64,000 bases of DNA from Pantoea sp. Eser (GCA_009830035.1 SZZY01000005.1:124001-188000), one strand, 5' to 3'. Shown: positions 50,650 through 61,628, counted from the first letter of the stretch. Notes: generated by a model from the sequence alone, not told the origin. Program-made: numbers and translations.

Positions 50650-50721
50650 AAATGGACCATCTACTCCGGTTACCTCTTTCGGGTTAATTTTAACTTGTTG
50701 TTATTCATCGTAATAAAAAAG

Positions 50722-50737
50722 TGGCACACCCTTTGCA
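50722..50737 (+). promoter_or_regulatory. Sigma-54 promoter of the rut operon
   Basis: TGGCAC-accct-TTGCA, with exactly ten bases between the GG and GC pairs, is a near-consensus -24/-12 promoter. rutA is NtrC/sigma-54 controlled in E. coli. It is preserved although the operon is broken. Confidence 0.85.
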
Positions 50738-50827
50738 GAAAATTGTGACTGAGCTCAGCCCTCAGGGATGAAGCAGGAAGCAGTGACGCGCACGAAATGT
50801 CCTCCTCCTACTGCATAGAGGTTTCAC

Positions 50828-51921
50828 ATGAAGATAGGCGTCTTTAATTCCGATTGGTAACAATGGCTGGCTGATTTCATCTCATGCGCCGCAATACAAG
50901 CCGACCTTTGAACTGAACAAAGCGATCGTGCTGAAAGCGGAGCATTACCATTTCGACTTTGCGCTGTCGATGATCAAACTGCGCGGCTTCGGCGGTAAAA
51001 CCGAATTCTGGGATCACAACCTCGAATCTTTTACCCTGATGGCGGGCCTAGCGGCCAGTCACCTCGCGCATTGAGATCTACGCGACGGCGGCCACGCTGA
51101 CGCTGCCACCGGCCATCGTGGCACGCATGGCCGCCACCATCGATTCGATTTCCAATGGCCGATTCGGCGTCAACCTGGTGACCGGCTGGCAGAAGCCCGA
51201 ATATGAGCAGATGGGCTTGTGGCCAGGCGATGAGTACTTCGGCAGCCGTTATGCCTATCTGACCGAATACGTTACCGTGCTGCGCGATATGTGGGGCACC
51301 GGCAAGTCTGATTTTAAGGGGGATTTTTTCACCATGAATGACTGCCGCGTCAGCCCGCAACCTCAGCGTCCGATGAAGGTGATTTGCGCCGGTCAGAGTG
51401 ATGCCGGTATGGCATTTTCCGCTCAGCACGCGGATTACAACTTCTGCTTTGGTAAAGGCGTGAATACCCCTACTGCGTTCAGCGCCACCTCAACGCGGAT
51501 GAAGCAGGCCGCGGAAAAAGCCGGACGCGATGTCGGCTCCTATGTGCTGTTTATGATTATCGCTGCCGCGACCGATGAAGAAGCTCGCGCCCGATGGGAA
51601 CACTACAAAGCCGGTGCCGATGAAGAGGCACTATCATGGCTGACCACCCAAAGCCAGCAGGACACTAAATCAGGCAGCGACACCAACGTGCGCCAGATGG
51701 CCGATCCCACCTCAGCGGTTAACATCAATATGGGGACGCTGGTCGGTTCCTATGCCAGCGTGGCGCGGATGCTGGATGAGGTGGCGCAGGTGGACGGTAC
51801 CCACGGCGTGCTGCTGACGTTTGATGATTTCCTGCAGGGCATCGAGGACTTTGGTCAACATATTCAACCGCTGATGCAGTGCCGCAGTGCTCTGCTGGAA
51901 GCCCAGCAGGAGGTGGCCTGA
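50828..51921 (+). pseudogene. rutA: Pyrimidine oxygenase RutA, two frameshifts
   Basis: Flavin monooxygenase that opens the uracil ring. From ATG 50828 an extra A near 50849 (TTTAATTCCG; expected [17 protein letters not shown]) breaks codon 7, and an extra base near 51056 (GCGGCCAGTCACC; expected [11 protein letters not shown]) breaks it again. The rest, from [32 protein letters not shown] to the end, is open (267 codons) and contains [29 protein letters not shown] sequence and [15 protein letters not shown]. Two small insertions are the only defects. The stop overlaps the rutB start. Confidence 0.9.
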
Positions 51922-52635
51922 TGAGTACGGTTTATTGCGCCCACACCCCAGACGTGCCGCAGATTGAACTGCCGGCGCGTCCCGAACCAATCGCTTTTCC
52001 ACCCAGCCAGAGCGCGCTGATTGTGGTGGATATGCAAAATGCCTACGCCACCAAAGGCGGCTATCTCGACCTGGCCGGGTTTGATGTCTCTGCCACCCAA
52101 CCGGTGATCGCCAACATCGCCCGGGCAGTGACCGCTGCCCGGGCGGCAGGCATCCAGATTATCTGGTTTCAGAACGGCTGGGATGCAGATTACGTCGAAG
52201 CTGGCGATGCCGGTTCACCCAATTTCCACAAATCGAATGCCCTGAAAACCATGCGCAAACGCCCGGAACTGCACGGCACGCTGCTGTCGAAAGGCAGCTG
52301 GGATTATGCGCTGGTCGATCAGCTGGTGCCTCAGCCGGGTGATATTGTGTTACCGAAACCGCGCTACAGCGGCTTCTTTAATACGCCGCTCGACAGCATG
52401 CTGCGCAGCCGCGGTATCTGTCATCTGATCTTCGCGACTAACGTCTGCGTCGAATCAACGCTGCGTGACGGTTTTCTTCCTTGAGTATTTCGGCGTGGTG
52501 CTGGAAGACGCGACTTATCAGGCCGGACCGCCTTTTGCACAGCAGGCGGCCCTGTTCAATATCGAAACGTTTTTTGGCTGGGTGTCGGACGTCGCCACCT
52601 TCTGTGAGAGCCTGAAACCGGCGGATCCCCGCTGA
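51921..52635 (+). pseudogene. rutB: Ureidoacrylate amidohydrolase RutB, frameshifted
   Basis: Isochorismatase-fold enzyme that hydrolyses ureidoacrylate peracid. Catalytic residues are visible: Asp in [15 protein letters not shown], Lys in [15 protein letters not shown], Cys in [14 protein letters not shown]. Immediately after that motif one extra T near 52475 shifts the frame; the correct end [35 protein letters not shown] continues to TGA at 52633-52635. The start ATG shares one base with the rutA stop. Confidence 0.9.
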
Positions 52636-52659
52636 GCGATCCAAAAAGGAGAAGTTGTT

Positions 52660-53055
52660 ATGCCAAAAAGCATGATTATTCCGCCGGGGACCACCACCCC
52701 GATGGCCCCTTTCGTCCCCGGCACGCTGGCCGACGGCGTGGTGTACGTTTCGGGTACGTTACCGTTCGATGCTGACAATAACGTGGTGCACGTTGGCGAC
52801 GCCGCGGCACAAACACGCCACGTGCTGGAAACCATCAAGAAGGTGATTGAAACCGCTGGCGGCAGCATGGCGGACGTGACGTTCAACTCGATATTCATTA
52901 CCGACTGGGCCAATTACGCGGCGGTGAATCAGGTCTATGCCGACTATTTTCCTGGTGATAAACCGACCCGCTTCTGTATTCAGTGCGGGCTGGTAAAACC
53001 CGATGCGCTGATTGAAATCGCCAGCATGGCGCACATCGGTAAACAGGAGGTCTGA
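52660..53055 (+). CDS. rutC: RidA-family aminoacrylate deaminase RutC
   Basis: Trimeric RidA/YjgF-type protein that clears 3-aminoacrylate in uracil breakdown. 131 residues, uninterrupted: [75 protein letters not shown] (conserved Arg and Glu). AAGGAG lies 11 bases before ATG. The only enzyme of the upper pathway left intact; as a general RidA-like enamine deaminase it might still be useful. Confidence 0.93.
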   Translation: MPKSMIIPPGTTTPMAPFVPGTLADGVVYVSGTLPFDADNNVVHVGDAAAQTRHVLETIKKVIETAGGSMADVTFNSIFITDWANYAAVNQVYADYFPGDKPTRFCIQCGLVKPDALIEIASMAHIGKQEV

Positions 53056-53132
53056 TGCAGCTGGATATCCTTGGCCTGCAGTGGCTGGATGACACCGATG
53101 ACGTGCAGCCGCTGGCACGCGTCACCGGGTAA
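53055..53132 (+). pseudogene. Remnant at the rutD-rutE position
   Basis: An ATG sharing one base with the rutC stop (TGATG) opens a 25-codon frame, [23 protein letters not shown], ending TAA. The coupled start is what rutD should have, but no alpha/beta-hydrolase follows, and no rutE (malonic semialdehyde reductase) is present before rutF. Roughly 1.3-1.4 kb has been lost by deletion. The source of the last 16 codons is unknown. Confidence 0.6.
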
Positions 53133-53152
53133 CCCTTTTTGTGGAGATCGCG

Positions 53153-53668
53153 ATGAATCCAAATCATCTTGCGCCTGTGGTAGAGAAAACCGAGTTTCGT
53201 AACGCCATGTCGCGGCTGGGTGCCGCCGTCAACATCATCACTACCGAAGGCCCGGCCGGGCGCGCTGGCTTTACCGCCTCTGCGATCTGCAGCGTTACCG
53301 ATTCGCCACCTACCCTGCTGGTCTGCCTCAATCGTTCCGCCTCGGTCTGGCCGGTGTTCTGTGAAAACCGCCAGCTGTGCGTCAATACGCTGGCGGCGGG
53401 CCACGAAACCTTATCCAACCTGTTCGGCGGCAAGACACCGATGGCCGAACGCTTTATTGCTGCCGAATGGTCTACGGCGGTTACCGGTTCGCCGGTGCTG
53501 AGCGGTGCAGTCGCCTCATTTGACTGTCGCATCAGCCAGATTGTCAGCGTCTGGACCCACGACATCCTGTTCTGTGAGGTGCTGGCGCTGGTACGTAACG
53601 ACGATACCCACGGTCTGGCATGGTTTGCCCGTGTTTATCATCCGCTTATGCGGCAGGAAGCCTGTTAA
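53153..53668 (+). CDS. rutF: FMN reductase RutF
   Basis: NADH-dependent flavin reductase that supplies FMNH2 to RutA. 171 residues; start 53153 ([15 protein letters not shown]) with TGGAG upstream. Conserved [56 protein letters not shown] and [13 protein letters not shown]. Uninterrupted, but its partner RutA is broken, so it is functionally orphaned unless it serves another oxygenase. Confidence 0.93.
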   Translation: MNPNHLAPVVEKTEFRNAMSRLGAAVNIITTEGPAGRAGFTASAICSVTDSPPTLLVCLNRSASVWPVFCENRQLCVNTLAAGHETLSNLFGGKTPMAERFIAAEWSTAVTGSPVLSGAVASFDCRISQIVSVWTHDILFCEVLALVRNDDTHGLAWFARVYHPLMRQEAC

Positions 53669-53723
53669 TCCGCCAGCCCTCAGCAGGTCTGGCCCCGGCA
53701 TTCATCACTTTCTGGAGTATACG

Positions 53724-55039
53724 ATGGCTCGTTCCTAGTTCCCGCAATGGCAAAAGAAGTCGGTACTGAGTGAAAACGGCATTATCGCCCCTGATGAAAC
53801 GCTGCCAATGGGGCAAACGCTGATTCTGGGTTTGCAACATGCAGTAGCGATGTTTGGCGCAACGGTGCTGATGCCGTTGCTGATGGGGCTGGACCCTAAC
53901 CTAGCGATTCTGGTGTCGGGGATTGGCACCCTGCTGTTCTTTTTGATTACCGGCGGTCGGGTGCCCAGTTACCTTGGCTCCAGCGCCGCGTTTGTCGGGG
54001 TGGTGATCGCCGTGACCGGAGGGACTCAACCCCAATCTCAGCGTGGCGCTGGACGGCGTAAGCCTGTGGCCTGGTCTATACCCTGATTGGGCTGGTGGTG
54101 ATGAAAGCCGGTACCCGCTGGATTGAAAACCTGATGCCGCCGGTGGTGACCGGCGCGGTGGTGATGGCCATCGGGCTGAACCTGGCCCCGATTGCGGTGC
54201 ATGGCGTATCCGGCTCCTCGTTTGACAGCTGGGTGGCGGTGATGACGGTGCTCTGTATTGGCGTGGTGGCGGTATTTACGCACGGCATGATACAGCGCCT
54301 GCTGATCCTGATTGGGCTGATCGTGGCGTGGGCGCTCTATGCGCTGCTGACCAACGGGCTGGGACTGGGCAAGCCGGTTGACTTTACGTTGCTAGCGCAG
54401 GCAGCGTGGTTTGGTCTGCCGCACACTACCGCGCCGGCCTTTGTTCTGCAGGCGATGGTGATGATCGCGCCGGTCGCGATCATTCTGGTGGCGGAGAATC
54501 TCGGTCATCTGAAAGCGGTGGCAGGAATGACCGGACGCAACCTTGACCCGTATATGGGCCGGGCGTTTGTCGGCGATGGTCTGGCGACAATGCTCTCCGG
54601 CTCGATAGGCGGCAGCGGCGTGACCACCTATGCAGAAAATACCGGGGTAATGGCGGTCACCAAAGTCTACTCAACGCTGGCATTTGTCGCGGCGGCGATC
54701 ATTGCCATTCTGGCCGGTTTCTCACTGAAGTTTGGCGCGCTGATCCATACCATTCCAGCACCGGTGATTGGCGGCGCGTCGATTGTGGTGTTTGGGCTGA
54801 TTGCGGTAGCAGGCGCGCGCATCTGGGTACAAAATCACGTTGATGTCAGCCAGAACAGTAACCTGATTATGGTCGCCACCACGCTGGTGCTGGGTGCCGG
54901 TGATTTTGCGCTGAAGATAGGTTCATTTACCCTCGGCGGTATCGGCACCGCCACCTTTGGCGTCATTATCCTGAATGCGATTCTGCGCCGACGCGACGTG
55001 ACGCTACCGGATAAGCCACTGGCGCGACAGGAGGGCTAA
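53724..55039 (+). pseudogene. rutG: Uracil permease RutG, broken
   Basis: Nucleobase/cation symporter-2 family transporter. From ATG 53724 the reading is M-A-R-S, TAG at 53736-53738 (TCCTAGTTC, most likely from TCCTGGTTC), then FPQWQKKSVLSENGIIAPDETLP. ATG 53808 lies just downstream. Frameshifts near 54025 and 54065 disrupt the loop after AAFVGVVIAVTG; the rest from LVYTLIGLVVMKAGTRWIENLMPPVVTGAVVMAIG to the end is open for 314 codons, with VGDGLATMLSGSIGGSGVTTYAEN. Last gene of the rut operon. Confidence 0.9.
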
Positions 55040-55888
55040 CTATTCCTGCGATTCCTGCGGTGTGGTCGCTGGCCGCACCGCATTCTTCCGTTTCAGCCGC
55101 AGCTCACTGACAATCACGCCAGACAATCAGCACCCCGCCCAGCAGCGCTAAAGCAGGCAAACGCTCGCCCAGACCGGTTCACCGGCATAAATCACCGTCG
55201 CCCGGGTCGGTGAAACACTGCGCTGCGCCCAGTTCATCGTAACCTGAATTAAGGCGCTGGCGGCGCCAAGTCCCAGCGCGCTGAGCAGCAGCAGCGTCGA
55301 AAGCGCACAGCGACGCCACCGCCAGCTGTATCAGGGTGACACGGCGTACATCAACCTGACCGGCATAGCGGCTGATTAAGATGATCTTAGCCGCGATCGC
55401 CAGGGTACTGAGCAGGGTCGCCAGTTCACCGGCGTTCAGGCTGATGCGGCCATCCTGCGGCCCGGCCACCAGCAACAGGCCGGTAAACGCCAGCACGATG
55501 CCGCGAGCCACGACATTAACCCCGGCGGGCACCGTAAAAACAGCCATTGCAGCAGCGGCACATAGAGCGCGGTGAGAAACGCCGACTGGCTGCTGGAGAT
55601 GGTCTGCATTCCCCAGGTTTGTAAGCCGTAACGGCCGGCAATCGACAGCCCAATCGGGGTGCCGGCCTTGATTTCCAGCCAGCTGATGGCGGCCAAGTAA
55701 CGGCGGAAAAACAGTGCCAGCAGCAGCGCTGCCGTAGCAAAGCGCAGCCCGACGAAGAAAAAGGGGTCAGAATGCTGCATCGCACGGTGCACCACCAGAA
55801 AGGTGCCGCCCCAGACCATGGTGGTAAACAGTAATACCAGCTCCTGGCGCGTAAGGCGCACGGATAAACCGCGGAGTGCGTCCGACAT
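55040..55888 (-). pseudogene. EamA/DMT family transporter, frameshifted
   Basis: Ten-span drug/metabolite transporter of the RhaT/EamA type. From ATG 55888: ELVLLFTTMVWGGTFLVVHRAM, FFFVGLRFATAALLLALFF, QTWGMQTISSSQSAFLTALYVPLL. Frameshifts near 55535 and near 55300 follow; the other frames give ARGIVLAFTGLLLVAGPQDG, LSTLAIAAKIILISRYAGQVDVRRV and VTMNWAQRSVSPTRATVIYAGEPVW, with the last stop TAG at 55040-55042. About one segment near the end looks deleted. Substrate unknown. Confidence 0.8.
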
Positions 55889-55963
55889 AATTCACCTGAT
55901 GATGGATTGGAGCTTATTGTGCGGAGTGAACAGAGGAAAAGCAACTGCGTCGACCGCCGGTGT

Positions 55964-56157
55964 TTACCGGCGGAACAGAGGCTTATTGATCATCGGATTT
56001 TTTACTGCTGCTGCGCCCGCTTTCTCGCCAGCACGGGCAGCGCGTTGCGGATCGTTTTTAAAATTCCCGCCACTGTTTTACCGCCTTTCCGCCCCGCTTC
56101 TGCAGCACGTTCACGGTTTTCGGCGAAATTTCCTGAACCTCCACGAGGTGATGCCAT
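55964..56157 (-). pseudogene. ymdF: KGG-motif stress protein YmdF, frameshifted
   Basis: Small Gly/Lys-rich protein of the YciG/ConG family. ATG 56157 with AGGAG upstream: ASPRGGSGNFAENRERAAEAGRKGGK. One A is missing from an A run near 56080 (four instead of five), so NSGGNFKNDPQRAARAGEKAG is read as TVAGILKTIRNALPVLARK. The correct frame would end at 55964-55966. Adjacent to wrbA, as in E. coli. Too short and broken to appear as a normal open frame. Confidence 0.75.
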
Positions 56158-56421
56158 GGTCTACTCCTGTCGCGTAACGCAATATAATGAGGAAAAAAAG
56201 CAACCTGTGACTGACGGCAATAGCACCGATCTCAGCCATGCTTAAAGAATAGCCAAATTCTGTTTTCGCTCCTGCTGCAGTCACATTTAGCAACAGACTA
56301 TTCACCGCCAGTTTGATTAAACAACGCACATTCTGTTGCCTTACGACCGATTGCCTGGCGGTTTATTACCCGACTGCCGGATGCCTGACCCGCGCTTCGA
56401 CCACGTGAAACGAAAGCTCTT

Positions 56422-56428
56422 CTATACT
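56422..56428 (+). promoter_or_regulatory. Sigma-S-like -10 element of wrbA
   Basis: CTATACT followed by TTT, 33 bases before the wrbA start, matches the RpoS-preferred -10. wrbA is RpoS-dependent in E. coli. No good -35 is visible. Confidence 0.45.
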
Positions 56429-56460
56429 TTTCAGGACGTCAAACCCACCCGGAGAGATCA

Positions 56461-57060
56461 ATGGCTAAGATTCTGGTGCTCTACTACTCAATGTATGGAC
56501 ATATCGAAACGATGGCGAACACGGTTGCAGAAGGCGCTCGTCGGTTGCCTGGCGCGCAAGTGGATATCCTGCGGGTGCCAGAAACTATGGATGCCGATCG
56601 CTTTGCGCAGGTGGGCGGTAAAACCGGTCAGGCGGCTGCAGAAGCAACCCCTGAGGTATTAACGCAGTATGACGCCATTATCGTCGGCACCCCGACCCGC
56701 TTTGGCAATATGTCAGGTCAGATGCGCACTTTCTGGGATCGCACCGGTGGACTGTGGGCCTCAGGTGCGCTGCATGGCAAGGTCGGCAGCGTGTTTACCT
56801 CAACCGGCACCGGCGGCGGCCAGGAGCTGACGATTACCTCGGTCTGGACCACCCTAGCGCATCACGGCATGGTGATTGTCCCGATCGGTTACGGCACGCA
56901 AGAGCTGTTTGATATTTCCCGGGCCCGCGGCGGGACGCCTTATGGCGCCTCTACGCTGGCGGGCGAGGATGGTTCACGTCAGCCCACGGAAGAGGAGCTG
57001 AACATCGCCCGTTATCAGGGCGAGCACGTTGCCGGGCTGACTGTAAAACTGAAGGACTGA
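56461..57060 (+). CDS. wrbA: NAD(P)H:quinone oxidoreductase WrbA
   Basis: Tetrameric FMN quinone reductase that makes two-electron reductions and so limits oxidative stress. 199 residues, intact. FMN-binding signature [22 protein letters not shown] at the N-terminus, [28 protein letters not shown] in the middle, and [19 protein letters not shown] precedes ATG. yccJ follows 20 bases later, as in E. coli. One silent CTA codon sits in a CCTAG context (56853-56857). Confidence 0.96.
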   Translation: MAKILVLYYSMYGHIETMANTVAEGARRLPGAQVDILRVPETMDADRFAQVGGKTGQAAAEATPEVLTQYDAIIVGTPTRFGNMSGQMRTFWDRTGGLWASGALHGKVGSVFTSTGTGGGQELTITSVWTTLAHHGMVIVPIGYGTQELFDISRARGGTPYGASTLAGEDGSRQPTEEELNIARYQGEHVAGLTVKLKD

Positions 57061-57080
57061 TTTCATCGAAGGAGAACATT

Positions 57081-57311
57081 ATGACTACTGAACAAGCAAA
57101 GGCACATCACGTCGGCGAATGGGCCAGTCTGCGTGATACCTCGCCTGAAATCGCCGAGGCCATTTTAGAAGTGGCAAATTACGATGAGCGGCTTGCAGAA
57201 GAGATCTGGCGCCAGCAAGGCAGTGACGACGTGCTGATTCGCGCCTTCGAAAAAACCGATAAAGATGTCCTGATCTGGGATGACAAAACAGTAGAAAGAA
57301 AAAACGTGTAA
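57081..57311 (+). CDS. yccJ: YccJ family protein
   Basis: 76-residue small acidic protein of unknown function, co-transcribed with wrbA in enterobacteria. Conserved [23 protein letters not shown] near the N-terminus and [26 protein letters not shown] at the end. GGAG seven bases before ATG. Intact. Confidence 0.93.
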   Translation: MTTEQAKAHHVGEWASLRDTSPEIAEAILEVANYDERLAEEIWRQQGSDDVLIRAFEKTDKDVLIWDDKTVERKNV

Positions 57312-57363
57312 TTCAGGGGCAACTTCCCGCCTCGATTTTTTTTAACTGACCAAGGAGCACGCT

Positions 57364-58735
57364 ATGTCTTCCTATCAAAGCATTAATCCCGCGAACAACT
57401 AGCTACTGAAAAGCTGGCCCTCCCATGATGAGGCGGCCGTCAGCCATGCCCTGGAGGTCGCCGATCGCCTTTACCACTCAGACTGGAGCAAAGGCGATAT
57501 TCAGCCGCGTCTGCAGGTATAGCACAAACTGGCCGATCTGATTGATAGCCGTACGGAAGAGCTGGACACCATCGCCAGTAAAGAGATGGGCAAGCTGATT
57601 GGTCAAAGCCGCGGCGAAGTAAAAATCTGCTCGCAGATTGCACGCTACTATGCGAAAACGCCGAACGCATCCTGAAACCGCAGTCATACCCGAGTGAACT
57701 GGGCAAAGCCTGGTTGAGTATCATCCGATTGGCGTGCTGGTGGCGGTTGAGCCGTGGAACTTCCCCTATTACCAGCTGATGCGGGTACTGGCACCTAACC
57801 TAGCGCTGGGGAATCCGGTGCTGGCGAAACATGCCAATATCGTCCCGCACTGCGCGGACGTATTTGAAAAGTTGGTTCGCGAAGCCGGTGCGCCTGAGGG
57901 TGCTTGGACTAACCTGTTCATCTCAACCGATCAGGTTGCGGATTTGATTGCCGACGATCGGGTTCAGGGTGTGGCGCTGACCGGTTCAGAACGGGCAGGC
58001 AGCGCTGTCGCGGAACAGGCCGGTAAGCACCTGAAAAAGTCGACCCTTGAACCGGGCGGTAACGATGTCTTTGTGGTGCTGGATGATGCCGATCTCGATG
58101 AAGCGATCCGTCAGGGGGTGCAGGCGCGCCTGAGCAACTGTGGTCAGGTCTGTACCGCCGCCAAACGCTTTATCCTGCATGAAAAGATTGCCGACCGCTT
58201 TACCAGCCAGTTCAGCGCGGCGCTAAGTTCCGTCACGCTGGGCGATCCACTGGATGAGAAAACTACGCCAGGCCCGCTTTCGTCCAGCGATGCGCGTGAC
58301 CGCCTAGTCAAACAGGTGGATGAAGCCGTGGCGCATGGCGCACAGCTGGTCACTGGCGGCAAAGCGGTCGCAGGCGTCGGATGTTAATATCAGCCTACCC
58401 TGCTCACCGGCATTACGCCGGATAACCCGGCTTATTATCAGGAGTTCTTCGGCCCGGTTGCGCAGGTTTACGTGGTTGACGACGATCGAGCCGCCATCGC
58501 GCTGGCCAACGATTCACACTACGGTTTAGGCGGATCGGTCTGGACCCGTGATATTACACGCGGTCGCAAGCTGGCTTCAGCGATTGAAACCAGCATGGTG
58601 TTCATCAACTCGCAAAGTGACACTTCGGCCGAACTGCCGTTTGGTGGGGTCAAACGTTCCGGCTATGGTCGTGAGCTTTCAGACCCCGGCATTAAAGAAT
58701 TTGCTAATCAGAAACTGGTGGTGGTCGCCGGTTAA
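57364..58735 (+). pseudogene. NAD(P)-dependent aldehyde dehydrogenase (succinate-semialdehyde type), broken
   Basis: Sad/YneI-like dehydrogenase. From ATG 57364 (MSSYQSINPANN) there is TAG at 57400-57402 and TAG at 57520-57522. A frameshift near 57660 follows, then LAVEPWNFPYYQLMRV-like VAVEPWNFPYYQLMR. The catalytic cysteine is in NCGQVCTAAKRF and the glutamate in STLEPGGNDVFVVL, where the usual LELGG has become LEPGG. TAA at 58385-58387 interrupts GC-YQPTLL. The end ELPFGGVKRSGYGRELS is normal. Four or more lesions. In E. coli the sad gene is elsewhere. Confidence 0.87.
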
Positions 58736-58750
58736 CCGGACGTCAGCCAT

Positions 58751-58778
58751 AAAAAACCCCGTTTCGACGGGGTTTTTT
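58751..58778. terminator. Bidirectional terminator
   Basis: aaaaaacccc / ggggtttttt with loop gtttcgac between the convergent aldehyde dehydrogenase and agp genes. Confidence 0.9.
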
Positions 58779-58799
58779 ATTTTTCAGCAGCAGAAAAAG

Positions 58800-60284
58800 T
58801 TACTGCGCTGCGGTTGCCACCGATTTCGCGTCGTCGTTTTGCGCAGCGGCTGGGGCCTGGCTGGCTGTCGCGTTATCGGCTTTCGATTTTTCAGCCGCGG
58901 CTTTGTCGGCCTTCGCGTTGTCCGCAGGCTTATCGGTTGCGCTGTTAGCCGCGTCGTTAGTCACTGCAGCCGCCGGTGCCGCATTGCTGTCAGGCTGAGC
59001 CGCTGCCGGTTTTGGTGCGGCCGCAGGTTGCATTGGCGTACCCTGCAGGGCCGTATTTAACGCCTGCGAGAACTGATCCCAGCTGCAATAGCCATTCGCA
59101 TCAGTCTGACAACCGGTCAGTTGCAGAGTGACGCGCTTCGGCGGATTTTTCAGGCTCAGTACATCGGCATCACGCAACTGATCGGCGGTCTGGTAAACGT
59201 ACTCGACCTTCAGCAGATCTTTATCATTTTTGGCATCGTGCCAGCGCTCAAATACCACCTGACCGCCAGTTGGCGTTTTTTCATAGGTATCAGGCAGCTC
59301 ATACGGCTTCACCTGCAACGCACTCAGTAAGGAGGCGATGTTGGAGTCGTGACCAACCATCAGGGTCACTTTTGGCGCATTGGCCTTGTCCTGATCACTA
59401 GCTGGCTACGGATGTATCCACCAGCAGTGCCGCCACTTTACGGGCAATCGTCGGGCTGGTGAACAGCATATCCTGATAACCATTTTTAATCACAGATAGC
59501 TCTTTCCACTGCTCAGGCGTTTTGATCTGACCCCAGGCAACCTGATCCAACGGGAAACCTTCATAATATTGCAGCGTAAAGGCATCCATCAGCGAGTTAC
59601 CCACTTTTAATGGGCCGCTGACGTTAGGTTCTTTGCCATTTTCCGCACTGAAGCTGTTCTGGCCGCTGCTCAGATCACACTGCTTTTTGTTGTTACAGGC
59701 CGGAGAGGATTTGTAGTCAACGATCTTTTCCAGTCGCAGGAAAGCAGGCTTCAGCGCCAGCTTTTCATTGGCGGCAGCCATGTCAGCCAGCGCTTGCTTG
59801 TTGAACGCTTCGCTGCCATCGGTGATGACCGGATTGAAGATAGGATCCATGCTTCCCATCGCGTCCTGATGGGTGACGGCGACATCACAACCCGGGAAGG
59901 CACCATTAACAAAGAACTGGGCGGTGGCGACGGTACGCTGCAGGCTATTTGGCGTAAACGAAGACGTTATTGCTGTCAGGACAGCTGCCATTTTGCACCA
60001 GATCCTGTTGCGCCAGCCACTGAAGGGTGTAGTTACCCATGTAGATTTCCAGCACGCCGCCTTTGGTGGTCAGCTGTCCACCGGGCGCATCCCATTGCGG
60101 CCAGCTTTATTTTGGTCGACTGCTCCAGCACGCTGCCATTATCGGCCAGCGGCGCGCGCAAATTATGTCGACTTAACATCAGCACCTGTTGCAGCTGCAT
60201 ATCGCCATCAGCGGCGAAGGCTACCGTTCCGACAGGTAATGCTGCCAGCACTGATAATGCGCAAAGACTCAGTTTCTTGATCAT
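58800..60284 (-). pseudogene. agp: Glucose-1-phosphatase, broken, with a long Ala-rich tail
   Basis: Periplasmic histidine acid phosphatase releasing glucose from glucose-1-phosphate. From ATG 60284: signal peptide ending TVAFA, then QLQQVLMLSRHNLRAPLAD (catalytic RHxxRxP as RHNLRAP). Frameshifts near 60105, 59965 and 59390 break the rest; readable parts are [26 protein letters not shown], [14 protein letters not shown] and TLMVGHDSNIASLLSAL (catalytic HD). The protein should end near ALNTAL, but the frame goes on for about 79 residues rich in Ala, Asp, Lys and Pro to TAA at 58800. yccJ-wrbA proximity is as in E. coli. Confidence 0.88.
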
Positions 60285-60513
60285 TGTGCCTATTCCATTC
60301 ATTCAGTAGAGAAACACTCTGGCTATCAACCGATTAGCTCGCCTCAGAGCGAAGTGCTAAACAGTGTAACCCAGCTCATCCAGGAAAATCGCCAGATGTT
60401 TACAAAAACAGTGAGTGGACTATAGCAGAGATGCGCCAGGCAGATGAACGCTGCCGCCCTCATTAGAAAGCTAAACGGGAGAATTTCGGAAATGCGGAAG
60501 GCGGATCGCAGAA

Positions 60514-60550
60514 ACAGAACAGGCCAGCACATTGTGCTGGCCTGTTCTGT
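60514..60550 (-). terminator. 17-bp perfect hairpin after tRNA-Ser
   Basis: acagaacaggccagcac (60514-60530) and its exact complement (60534-60550) with a 3-base loop. It lies seven bases beyond the tRNA 3' end on the minus strand; the T tract is short. Confidence 0.75.
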
Positions 60551-60556
60551 AAAATG

Positions 60557-60644
60557 TGGCGGAGGAGGAGAGATTCGAACTCTCGGATGGTTTCCCATCG
60601 GCGGTTTTCAAGACCGCTGCCTTAAGCCGCTCGGCCACCCCTCC
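60557..60644 (-). tRNA. serT: tRNA-Ser (anticodon UGA)
   Basis: 88 bases with encoded CCA, long variable arm (gatgggaaaccatc) and anticodon TGA in the loop between cggtct and aaccgc. serT lies beside yccA in E. coli, as here. Confidence 0.97.
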
Positions 60645-60864
60645 GCAATGACGCGCACTATAAACATCCCGTTTGGCGATGTAAAGCATCGATCAATTCA
60701 TTCGCCTGAAAAACAGCCAAATTGCAGTTATTCGATGTCAAAATCGCCACTCTGCTCAAAGAATTAGCGAAATAACGCGTAAAGAAGGGTAAAACGCCTT
60801 TTCCCTCATTATTGCACTGCGTATTCTCAGCGCATATTTAGTGTTCTGCTAAAAGGAGCGCAAC

Positions 60865-61521
60865 ATGGAAAGAATTGTTACTTCATCATCGCAGTCGTCA
60901 CTGCTGACGACCCATAAAGTTCTGCGTAATACCTATTTTCTGCTCGGCCTGACGCTTGCCTTCTCGGCGGTAACCGCCACGGCCAGTACAATGCTGGCCC
61001 TGCCTGCGCCGGGACTGATCCTGATGCTGGTCGGCTTCTACGGTCTGATGTTCCTGACGTACCGCCTGGCCAATAGCCCGATGGGTATTCTGGCCGCATT
61101 CGCCTTTACCGGCTTCCTCGGCTATTGCCTCGGCCCTATCCTTAGCTCGTTCCTGACTGCCGGCATGGGTGGTGTGATCGCGCTGGCGCTGGGCGGTACT
61201 GCGCTGGTGTTATTATGCTGTTCGGCGTATGTGCTGACCACCCGCCGCGATATGTCGTTCCTCGGCGGAATGATGATGGCAGGCTTTGTGGTGCTGCTGG
61301 TGGCGGTTATCGCTAACCTGTTCCTGCAACTGCCGGCGCTGCATCTGGCTATCAGCGCGCTGTTTATTCTGTTCTCAGCCGGTGCGATTTTGTGGGAAAC
61401 CAGCAATATCATTCACGGCGGCGAAACGAACTATATCCGCGCGACGGTCAGCCTGTATGTCTCGCTGTATAACATGTTTATCAGCCTGCTGAGCATCCTC
61501 GGTTTCTCGCGCAGTAACTAA
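60865..61521 (+). CDS. yccA: FtsH modulator YccA (Bax inhibitor-1 family)
   Basis: Seven-span inner-membrane protein that is a substrate and modulator of the FtsH protease and protects jammed SecY. 218 residues: cytoplasmic N-terminus [17 protein letters not shown], membrane segments including [40 protein letters not shown], and the C-terminal [29 protein letters not shown] block. AAAGGAG precedes ATG. Intact, followed by a strong terminator. Confidence 0.96.
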   Translation: MERIVTSSSQSSLLTTHKVLRNTYFLLGLTLAFSAVTATASTMLALPAPGLILMLVGFYGLMFLTYRLANSPMGILAAFAFTGFLGYCLGPILSSFLTAGMGGVIALALGGTALVLLCCSAYVLTTRRDMSFLGGMMMAGFVVLLVAVIANLFLQLPALHLAISALFILFSAGAILWETSNIIHGGETNYIRATVSLYVSLYNMFISLLSILGFSRSN

Positions 61522-61547
61522 CCGGCTATCACCGACGAAATCTGCTC

Positions 61548-61570
61548 AACCCCGCTTCGGCGGGGTTTTT
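61548..61570 (+). terminator. Terminator after yccA
   Basis: aaccccgc-ttcg-gcggggtt followed by T. Confidence 0.9.
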
Positions 61571-61628
61571 GCTTTTTCTGGCGGGCGAATTTGGTAAACT
61601 GCGCCGTGATTAATCAAGAGGATCAAAC

